In this document: one piece after another, positions 1-4,980 of the stretch
Position numbering within the stretch: the first letter of the stretch is position 1
Layout of the letters: every line of letters begins with the position of its first letter
Assembly: GCA_026388915.1 (NCBI GenBank)
Contig: JAPLIW010000739.1
Span: 1 to 5,868, forward strand
Direction of reading: 5' to 3'
Source: Deltaproteobacteria bacterium
Lineage (GTDB): Bacteria; Desulfobacterota; SM23-61
DNA length: 5,868 nucleotides
The notes under the pieces: model-generated
The model's database searches: none
What the model saw: the letters and a program-made list of their open reading frames with translations, nothing else
What the model was told of the DNA's origin: nothing
Made by a program: the position numbers and the translations under genes

Positions 1-2
1 TT

Positions 3-380
3 TACCTCAACCAGGCCGCGGCCATTGAGGGGTTGGTCTTGGGCCTGAAAGCTGGCCTGAACCCCGACGTCTTATTCGAGGTGATCACCTCGGGGGCCGC
101 CGCGAGCGATCTGCTCATCGCCCGGGGAAAAGATATGCTCAGCGGCAATTTCTCACCCAAAGGTCCTGTCGTTCTGGCTAATAAGGATCTCGCCCTCTCT
201 CTGGAAACAGCGAGGAAATTGGGTGTCGTGTTGCCCGTGGGAGCCTTGTATCAGCAGCTTCTGTTGAAAGCCCATTATAACGGCTGGGATCGAGAGGATG
301 CCACGGTGGTCATGAAAATCTATCAACAGTTAGCCGAAAAGCCCGGCATAACCAAGAAGTCCCCCCGCAAGAGGAGCTAG
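3..380 (+). CDS. 3-hydroxyisobutyrate dehydrogenase-family NAD(P)-dependent reductase, C-terminal part (5' end outside window)
   Basis: This is the last 125 residues of a beta-hydroxyacid dehydrogenase; the reading frame is already open at the window edge and ends in TAG at 378-380. What remains is the all-helical C-terminal domain of the family. It begins with YLNQAAAIEGL, matching the helix that follows the catalytic Lys region. It continues with the 'GLNPDVLFEVITSGAAAS' stretch, the basic 'KDMLSGNF' segment, and the conserved KDLALSLETARKLG helix with the family Lys-Asp pair at fragment residues 61-62. The Rossmann NAD(P) domain and the catalytic Lys lie upstream and are not visible. The family reduces or oxidises 3-hydroxy acids such as 3-hydroxyisobutyrate, tartronate semialdehyde or 6-phosphogluconate-like substrates, in the cytoplasm. 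The tail KKSPRKRS is strongly basic and probably disordered. About 1 kb of non-coding DNA separates it from the next gene, so it belongs to a different transcription unit. The family call is firm; the substrate is unknown. Confidence 0.88.
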   Translation, partial: YLNQAAAIEGLVLGLKAGLNPDVLFEVITSGAAASDLLIARGKDMLSGNFSPKGPVVLANKDLALSLETARKLGVVLPVGALYQQLLLKAHYNGWDREDATVVMKIYQQLAEKPGITKKSPRKRS

Positions 381-404
381 TCGCCAAATCCTCCCACTCC
401 CCCT

Positions 405-718
405 GAAGCTGTGAAAAAAATCTAGGTGAGGGAAAATTTGGGGGCGGAAACCATGTCCAGGGGTCGGAAAAATTCGCTTGCCAAAATGAGGCACTGATTT
501 CTTCGTAGCCCGACGTGCATTGAACTCGGGTTTTGCCCACAAGAAATCTTCTTGTAATTACCCGGGTTCCTATTCGCGTGCGGGCGTTCCTTTGAGGAAG
601 TCAGGGGGACTCTTTGGCGACCGGAAATATCCCGCCGATTTTGGCAGCGCGAATTTTTCCGACCCCTGGACAACAAGAGGGGCTTTTCCCATCCAGCTTT
701 GAATTTTTTCATGGCTTC
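405..718. repeat. Foldback element: ~314 bp imperfect inverted repeat
   Basis: The two halves of this stretch are reverse complements over most of their length. The best-matched arms are 454-487 and 638-672. Their first 24 nt are identical (starting TGTCCAGGGGTCGGAAAAAT on the left arm), then there is one 1-2 nt difference, then 9 more identical bases. Outer arms 405-420 and 703-718 match at about 13 of 16 positions. The centre is another hairpin: 522-531 pairs with 560-569 at 9 of 10 positions, and inside it CAAGAA (540-545) pairs with TTCTTG (549-554) around a 3-nt loop. The right half carries roughly 20-30 extra bases, so the hairpin is asymmetric. It could be a miniature foldback mobile element, a structured RNA, or a processing or termination structure at the 3' end of the upstream gene. 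The pairing is seen directly; the role is unknown. Confidence 0.75.
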
Positions 719-761
719 CCTTAATTAAGAGGGACGGGTCGGCAACCCGGCATGCTTTTTT

Positions 762-1144
762 CTTGCCCACCTTCACTTTCCGGCAAGTAATTGTAAGTCC
801 TATTGAGTTTCGGCCGTTGCCCGGCCCGAAAGCAAGGGCGTTGCGCGCAAAAACCATAAGGCACGGTTCATTTTCTGGGTCGGGCGGGCAACCAAAATGC
901 GGGATGTAGAATGCGGAATGGTAAGAAAGAAGAAAAGAATTCCGAATTCCACATTCCGAATTCCGAATTCAGTGGCGCCCGATAGGCCCGCCTCCAAATT
1001 GCGGAATGCGGATTGAAAAAGAAAACCAAAAAATCCGCAATCCGGAATAACTGGGCCGATGCTTTTCCCGCGCAACGCCCTTGCTTCCGGGCCACAAGCT
1101 TGCTTTTTCGAAGAAAAGGCATCTCAAAAGTGAAAGGGGGCAAG
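762..1144. mobile_element. MITE-like inverted-repeat unit flanked by 12-nt direct repeats
   Basis: The terminal arms 762-778 (CTTGCCCACCTTCACTT) and 1128-1144 (AAGTGAAAGGGGGCAAG) are inverted repeats matching at 15 of 17 positions. A second, inner pair, 823-847 and 1069-1093, matches at 24 of 25 and continues imperfectly inward to about 872/1045. The same 12-mer, ATGCTTTTTTCT, occurs at 752-763 and 1145-1156, exactly abutting the outer arms (overlapping the left arm by 2 nt). This looks like a target-site duplication around an inserted element. No transposase is encoded, so it would be non-autonomous. The direct repeat is T-rich and a shorter ATGCTTTT recurs at 1059-1066, so coincidence is possible. 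The arms are seen directly; mobility is an inference. Confidence 0.5.
897..1047. repeat. Cluster of short GGAAT/ATTCC-type interspersed repeats
   Basis: The core of the 762-1144 unit is built from variants of a 7-9 nt word. AATGCGGGATGTAGAATGCGG begins near 897. GAATTCCGAATTCC (937-950) and GAATTCCGAATTC (958-970) lie either side of ACATTCC. GCGGAATGCGGATT (1001-1014) and AATCCGCAATCCGGAA (1032-1047) follow. The last two form a hairpin: 999-1014 pairs with 1032-1047 at 14 of 16 positions around a 17-nt loop. Similar 'attccgaattccgcattccgc' tracts are, from memory, common between genes in environmental deltaproteobacterial genomes; their function is not established. Peptides predicted from them (for example NSEFGMWNSEF on the minus strand) are artefacts. 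Confidence 0.7.
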
Positions 1145-1157
1145 ATGCTTTTTTCTA

Positions 1158-1186
1158 TTGACAAAGTTTTTTGGGCATACTATGAA
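1158..1186 (+). promoter_or_regulatory. Sigma70-type promoter for the GntR regulator gene
   Basis: A perfect -35 hexamer TTGACA (1158-1163) is followed after the optimal 17 nt by TATGAA (1181-1186), which matches 4 of 6 positions of TATAAT. This predicts a transcription start near 1193 and a leader of about 105-185 nt before the regulator's start codon. It is the only strong promoter-like pair noticed upstream of the regulator. It may also drive the downstream operon by read-through, because only 73 nt separate the regulator gene from the M24 gene and no clear terminator lies between them. Confidence 0.6.
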
Positions 1187-1197
1187 TGGGCGCAAAT

Positions 1198-1208
1198 TGG
1201 TCCAACCA
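1198..1208 (+). promoter_or_regulatory. FadR-subfamily GntR operator (TGGTCCAACCA)
   Basis: TGGTCCAACCA matches at every fixed position the general T-N-G-T-N3-A-C-N-A consensus known for operators of the FadR subfamily of GntR regulators. It sits about 5-15 nt downstream of the predicted transcription start and upstream of a gene encoding exactly this type of regulator, so a bound dimer would block transcription initiation or early elongation. Negative autoregulation is the simplest reading. The site overlaps a second small palindrome, CCAACCATTGG (1202-1212). No equally good copy was found in the 73 nt before the M24 gene. Confidence 0.6.
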
Positions 1209-1375
1209 TTGGATCATTCAATCATTAGGGAGAAGGCCCCCCTAAACGCTTCTTCCTGTTGATCCTTTAACCCGCCGAAGAAAGCCCAGGTGACGATTTG
1301 AGTCAGCCCAACGCTCATCGTTCTCCATCCCTCGGATCCTCTTCTCCCCGAAAAGACCCCGGGACCGGGAACGGG

Positions 1376-2095
1376 ATGTTTTTGAAACCCATTCGAAGGG
1401 TTCGGCTCTATGAAAACGCGGTGGAACAGATTCAAACGTTGATCCTGGGAAATGAGTATAAGCCGGGAGACCGGTTGCCCTCCGAACGGACCCTGGCCGA
1501 GCATTTTCATATCAGCAGGCACTCCCTGAGGGAGGCCCTCCGCATTCTGGACGTGATGGGCCTCATCGAAATCAAAGTGGGGGACGGGATCTACGTGAAA
1601 CAAGTGGATTTCCTCCCCTACATCGAATCTCTGAATCTTTCCATCCGTTCGAGGCTTCCCTTGGAGCGGGACAGCTTTGTCAAGCTCTGGAGGGCGCGTA
1701 GAATCCTGGAGACGGGGATGGTGGACCTGGCGGCCAGACAGGTCAACGAGTCATTCTTAAAGAGTCTCTGGTGGTGCATCGGGCAGATGCAAAAGAACAT
1801 CGAGAATCAGGATGCCTTCGTCTCCGCGGGGATCCGGTTCCATCGCCTGATCGCCGAAATGGCCCAGAATGAAATCCTGATTCTGATATGGGACATGCTG
1901 GCCAACCTCATCCGAAAAAGCCAGAGCAAAATCTACGGCATTCCCTGGTCCCCCAAAAAAGCCCTCTCCGCTCATAAAAAGATTTTTCTTGCCTTGCAAG
2001 CAAAGGATCCGCGAAAAGCAGTGGAAGCCATGAAGCAACATATGCTGGATGAAGAAAAGGCCTTGGTGGCCGCACTCGAGAGAGGAAAAGGCTGA
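1376..2095 (+). CDS. GntR-family transcriptional regulator, FadR subfamily (FCD ligand-binding domain)
   Basis: A cytoplasmic DNA-binding repressor or activator of 239 residues from ATG 1376. The N-terminal winged helix-turn-helix (about residues 5-75) carries the family signature GDRLPSERTLAEHF followed by HISRHSLREALRILDVMGLI and the wing VGDGIYV. The C-terminal all-helical FCD domain (about 95-230) has the three conserved metal- or ligand-site histidines: His156 in RFHRLIAEMAQN, His200 in SAHKKIFLAL and His222 in KQHM. The fourth usual ligand, an Asp four residues before the first His, is Gly152 here. An upstream in-frame TTG at 1298, preceded by AGGTGA four nt away, would add 26 Ser/Pro/Gly-rich residues (265 aa). 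ATG 1376 is preferred because homologues typically begin just before the KPIRRVRLYE segment, but its Shine-Dalgarno (GGGA) is weak. Members typically sense small carboxylic acids and control adjacent catabolic genes, here probably the downstream M24-amidohydrolase-oxidase operon and, through the 1198 site, itself. Confidence 0.9.
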   Translation: MFLKPIRRVRLYENAVEQIQTLILGNEYKPGDRLPSERTLAEHFHISRHSLREALRILDVMGLIEIKVGDGIYVKQVDFLPYIESLNLSIRSRLPLERDSFVKLWRARRILETGMVDLAARQVNESFLKSLWWCIGQMQKNIENQDAFVSAGIRFHRLIAEMAQNEILILIWDMLANLIRKSQSKIYGIPWSPKKALSAHKKIFLALQAKDPRKAVEAMKQHMLDEEKALVAALERGKG

Positions 2096-2168
2096 GACGT
2101 CATCCTCCCCGGCGGGAGAAAAGAAGACGGTTTCAGAGTCTTAATTACCAAAAAAGGAGGAAAGGATT

Positions 2169-3431
2169 ATGGCAAGGGATCTATCATTTATCGGTCGGCC
2201 CCATGAGTATGACCCCCGGAGGGTATTTTCCCTCACCGGCGCCGATTGGCAGGACCGGGTCAATTTTGACCGGCTGCGCAAGGAACGGCTGGCCCGGGCC
2301 AAGAAACAGATGGAGCTTCACGACCTGGGAGCCCTGGTGGTTTACGACGGGGCGAACGTACGTTATCTGACCAGCTCTTTCCAGGGAAACTGGAAGTACA
2401 ACATTTTCATCCGTTACGCCGTCCTTTGCCGGGGCGCGGAGCCCATTCTGTTCGAGACGGCCGGCTCCGACCTGGAGTGCGCCAAGATCGACCTGCCGTG
2501 GATGGAGGGAAGGATCCGTCCGGCTATTACCTGGAAATGGTCGGAGGGGGCCGTTGAATACATGGTGGACCGGATGGTGGACAGCGTGGTCGAAGTTCTC
2601 CGGGAACACAAGGTGGAAAAGGAGAAGATCGGGATCGACTCCCTGGACATGGCCTCCCTGGCCGCCTTTCAGAAGAAGAAGATCAACGTGGTCAACGCCT
2701 GGCCGGCCATGTCCGCGGCCCGGGTGGTCAAGACTCCGGATGAAATCGAGCTTCTGAAACAGTCCGCGGCCATCGCCGATGCCTGCATGTACAAAGCCCG
2801 GTATGAATGGGCGAAGCCGGGGATCACCGAAAGGGAACTCTCCGGGAAGATGATCGAGTACATGTATGCCAAGGGATGCGAAATCGTCTACGAGATCATC
2901 GTCGCCTCCGGCGGCAACACCAGCCCCTACCGGCGCTGGCCGACGGACAAGATCATCCGCCAGGGAGACCTGGTGATCATCGACAACAACACCGTCGGGC
3001 CGTCCGGGTATTTCGTGGACTACGTGCGCTGTTTCAAGGTGGAATCCAAGCCTACCCCCAAGGAGAAGGACCTTTACAAGGAGTGCTACAATTCCCTCAT
3101 GGCGGCCATCGAGCAGATGAAGCCCGGCAACACCAGCCGGGACGTGGCCGAAAAGTTGCCGGTCTATGATGACGACAAATACGGGACGGTGACGCTCCAG
3201 CAATTTGCCCATTCCATCGGCCTGACCCTCTATGAGGGGATGTGGATTTCCCGGGCCTATTCCCTGAAGTACCCGGCGGAGATCAAGCCCAACATGTACT
3301 TTGCGGTGGAGACCTTTGCCGGACATCCGCTGCTGGAGCAAACGGTCCGACTGGAATGCGATTTGGTGATTACCGACAAAGGACACGAACTCTTCACTCT
3401 CTTTCCCTTCGAAGAGGAAATGCTCAAGTGA
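2169..3431 (+). CDS. M24-family metallohydrolase (Xaa-Pro peptidase/creatinase-like)
   Basis: A 420-residue cytoplasmic 'pita-bread' hydrolase; no signal peptide is seen. The start is set by AGGAGG at 2155-2160, 8 nt before ATG. Residues about 30-185 form the creatinase-type N-terminal domain (GALVVYDGANVRYLT at 54-68). Residues about 190-410 form the M24 catalytic domain. All five dinuclear-metal ligands of the peptidase family can be placed: Asp272 (VIIDNN), Asp284 (YFVDYVRCF), His348 (AHSIGL), Glu381 (AVETFAG) and Glu396 (RLECDLV). Length fits the family (about 360-460 aa). Two oddities: the His that usually follows in 'GHGIGLxxHE' is Tyr355 (LYEG), and the first two ligand Asp are 12 residues apart in a DNNTVGPSGYFVD segment resembling the DddP-like/creatinase-like branch rather than classical PepP/PepQ. 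DddP's catalytic Asp six residues after the His is Leu here, so DMSP lyase activity is unlikely. True creatinase lacks the metal ligands, so that is also unlikely. It is first in the operon, ahead of a cyclic amidohydrolase. The substrate is unknown; hydrolysis of a C-N bond is the likely chemistry. Confidence 0.9.
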   Translation: MARDLSFIGRPHEYDPRRVFSLTGADWQDRVNFDRLRKERLARAKKQMELHDLGALVVYDGANVRYLTSSFQGNWKYNIFIRYAVLCRGAEPILFETAGSDLECAKIDLPWMEGRIRPAITWKWSEGAVEYMVDRMVDSVVEVLREHKVEKEKIGIDSLDMASLAAFQKKKINVVNAWPAMSAARVVKTPDEIELLKQSAAIADACMYKARYEWAKPGITERELSGKMIEYMYAKGCEIVYEIIVASGGNTSPYRRWPTDKIIRQGDLVIIDNNTVGPSGYFVDYVRCFKVESKPTPKEKDLYKECYNSLMAAIEQMKPGNTSRDVAEKLPVYDDDKYGTVTLQQFAHSIGLTLYEGMWISRAYSLKYPAEIKPNMYFAVETFAGHPLLEQTVRLECDLVITDKGHELFTLFPFEEEMLK

Positions 3432-3470
3432 AACGGTCAGAAAAAACAACCGCAGCGAAAAATCCCATCC

Positions 3471-3518
3471 CGGCCAGCCGGATGACTGCCCTGGCGAAAA
3501 GCACAGGTCGGCTGGCCG
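3471..3518. repeat. Intercistronic hairpin between the M24 and amidohydrolase genes
   Basis: CGGCCAGCCG (3471-3480) and CGGCTGGCCG (3509-3518) are perfect 10-bp inverted repeats separated by 28 nt, within which CCTG and CAGG can pair further. It lies 39 nt after the M24 stop codon in a 185-nt gap that holds no convincing gene. There is no T-run after the right arm, so a classic intrinsic terminator is unlikely. An mRNA-stabilising or processing structure that sets different expression of the flanking genes fits better. Confidence 0.5.
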
Positions 3519-3604
3519 AGAGAAGCGGATACTCCTAGGGGGAGGACTTCTTTCGAATCTCACTGGGAGAAATGCGGGGGTGCGATACCGGAAGAAGCCA
3601 TTCG

Positions 3605-3610
3605 GGAGGT
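3605..3610 (+). promoter_or_regulatory. Ribosome binding site deciding the amidohydrolase start
   Basis: GGAGGT lies 6 nt before ATG 3617, the ideal distance. The alternative in-frame ATG at 3572 would add 15 residues (MRGCDTGRSHSGGSQ) unlike the N-terminus of the family, so 3617 is chosen. Confidence 0.75.
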
Positions 3611-3616
3611 AGTCAG

Positions 3617-4978
3617 ATGAAAGCAGATCTGGCCATCATCAACGGACTTTTAGTCGACTCAAGAAGCATCTACCCCGGGGTCCTCTACGTCCATGAGGGA
3701 AAGGTCGCGGGGGTCACCCGAGATCTGGAAAATCAGGCCCAAAAGGTGATCGATGCCCAGGGCCTCTACATCCTTCCCGGGGCCGTCGACGGACATGTCC
3801 ACATGATGGACCCGGGCTATACGGACCGGGAGGATTTCACCACCGGGACCCGGGCAGCCGCCAGGGGCGGCGTCACCACGGTGATCGACCATCACCGGAC
3901 CGTCCCCCAGGTTTTTGGGGCCGCCGAGCTGATCGAAAAGAGGAACTACTTGGAGAACCGCGCAGTGGTGGACTTCGGCCTCCTGGGGGGGCTGAGCCTC
4001 ACGAATTTGAAAGCCCTCCGGGGCATGTGGGAAGCGGGGGCTCTGGGGTTCAAAGGGTTTACCTGTGCGCTGCACGAAGCGGACGCCCTGCTCAGCGGCA
4101 ACCTGATGGAGATCCTCGACGAAATCCGCCGATTCGACGGAATCGCCCTCTTCCACTGCGAGGACGATTCGCTCCTGAAGAAGAAGGAAGAACAGTTGCG
4201 GAAGCAGGGGCGAAAAGACCCTTTGAGCGTTTCCGAGTGGCGATCACCGGAAGCAGAGGAGCTGGCTGTCCGAAATTTGATCTATGCCGCGGAAAAGACG
4301 GGAGCCCGCGTTGCTGTGGCCCATACCAGTCTTCCTTCTCTCGTTCTCGAACAGGCTGCGGCCAGGGCCCGGGGGATTTCCCTTTACACGGAAACCTGCG
4401 CCCAATACCTTTACCTTACCGAGGAGGACCTGAAGGCCAAAGGACCGTTTGCCAAGTTCACCCCGCCGCCGCGGAAAAGGGAAGAAGTAGAAAAGATGCG
4501 ATGGTGTCTGGCCCAGGGCCTGATCGACATGGTGAACTCGGATCACTGTCCTTATCCCTATGCCGACAAGGAAGCCGGAGTGAAGGACATCTGGCAGGCT
4601 CCCTTCGGGATTCCCGGGGTGGAGACGGCGACCTTGATTTTGCTCGATTTGGTTTCCCGGGGACTCCTGACGCTCCCGCAGGTCGCTTATCTCCGGAGCG
4701 AAAGACCGGCGATGATTTACGGGCTGACCGGACAGAAGGGGACGCTGCGGTTAGGCTGCGATGCCGATCTCATTCTGGTAGATCTTAAAAGAAAAGTCAG
4801 GTTCGATAATGCCCAAGTCGTTTCCAAGTGCGGCTGGACACCCTACCATGGCCGAGAAGTAACCGGTGATGTAGTTATGACCATGGTCCGGGGAAAGGTG
4901 GTCATGGAGGGAGGAAAGGTCACTGGAGGACCCGGATGGGGGAGATTCGTGACCCGGAGGAGAGAGGGGGATCAGTAA
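3617..4978 (+). CDS. Cyclic amidohydrolase of the allantoinase/dihydroorotase/hydantoinase family
   Basis: A 453-residue cytoplasmic TIM-barrel metal hydrolase that would open a cyclic amide (dihydroorotate, hydantoin or allantoin type). All ligands of the binuclear metal centre are visible: His60 and His62 in VDGHVHMMDPG, the Lys expected to be carbamylated at 146 (ALGFKGFTC), His180 (LFHCEDD), His236 (VAHTSLP) and Asp309 (VNSDHCPYP). Flanking beta-sandwich strands occur at the N-terminus (ADLAIINGLLVDS) and C-terminus (GCDADLILVDL, then WTPYHGREVTGDVV and VRGKVVMEGGKV). The GGVTTVID, FTPPPRKREE and FGIPGVETA segments and the C-terminal end resemble allantoinases most closely, and length matches (about 450 aa). 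Close family members differ in substrate, so none is assigned. A catalytic-site dihydroorotase for pyrimidine synthesis is disfavoured by the catabolic-looking neighbours and dedicated regulator. It follows the M24 gene by 185 nt and ends 2 nt before the FAD oxidase start, implying coupled translation with that gene. Confidence 0.9.
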   Translation: MKADLAIINGLLVDSRSIYPGVLYVHEGKVAGVTRDLENQAQKVIDAQGLYILPGAVDGHVHMMDPGYTDREDFTTGTRAAARGGVTTVIDHHRTVPQVFGAAELIEKRNYLENRAVVDFGLLGGLSLTNLKALRGMWEAGALGFKGFTCALHEADALLSGNLMEILDEIRRFDGIALFHCEDDSLLKKKEEQLRKQGRKDPLSVSEWRSPEAEELAVRNLIYAAEKTGARVAVAHTSLPSLVLEQAAARARGISLYTETCAQYLYLTEEDLKAKGPFAKFTPPPRKREEVEKMRWCLAQGLIDMVNSDHCPYPYADKEAGVKDIWQAPFGIPGVETATLILLDLVSRGLLTLPQVAYLRSERPAMIYGLTGQKGTLRLGCDADLILVDLKRKVRFDNAQVVSKCGWTPYHGREVTGDVVMTMVRGKVVMEGGKVTGGPGWGRFVTRRREGDQ

Positions 4979-4980
4979 CC

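Larger units (their letters stand above)
381..1297. other. Long non-coding, repeat-rich intergenic region
   Basis: More than 900 bases contain no credible gene. The open frames on either strand here are short, lack ribosome binding sites and encode low-complexity peptides derived from the repeats. The region contains two large imperfect inverted-repeat units (405-718 and 762-1144), a cluster of short GGAAT/ATTCC-type repeats, and, at its right end, the promoter, operator and leader of the GntR regulator gene. No tRNA, rRNA or CRISPR array was recognised. There is no obvious simple GC-stem/T-run terminator directly after the upstream gene, although the 405-718 foldback starts only 25 nt after its stop codon. 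Confidence 0.8.

Noticed and set aside
554..561. GTAATTAC as a second GntR-type operator
   Set aside because: It is a perfect palindrome but has a 4-nt instead of a 3-nt spacer, is part of the central hairpin of the 405-718 foldback, and has no promoter next to it.
937..970. CRISPR-like array
   Set aside because: The repeated units are 7-14 nt, immediately adjacent and variable, with no unique spacers and no cas genes.
868..1164. Small minus-strand open frames reading through the GGAAT repeats
   Set aside because: Products such as NSEFGMWNSEF arise from translating the short repeats; no ribosome binding site and no domain.
2105..2118. CTCCCCGGCGGGAG as a terminator after the regulator gene
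   Set aside because: A 5-bp stem followed by A-rich, not T-rich, sequence is not a convincing intrinsic terminator; read-through into the M24 gene seems more likely.
3482..3538. 18-codon open frame between the M24 and amidohydrolase genes
   Set aside because: No ribosome binding site and it overlaps the 10-bp stem; nothing supports translation.
2184..3563. 459-codon open frame on the minus strand opposite the M24 gene
   Set aside because: The + strand frame has five correctly ordered metal ligands and a strong ribosome binding site. The antisense frame is rich in Gly, His, Pro and Arg with no recognisable domain, as expected of an antisense shadow in GC-rich DNA.
4027..4788. 253-codon + strand open frame inside the amidohydrolase gene
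   Set aside because: It is an out-of-frame overlap with the amidohydrolase, which contains all metal ligands; the alternative product is Arg/Gly/Pro-rich and unrecognisable.
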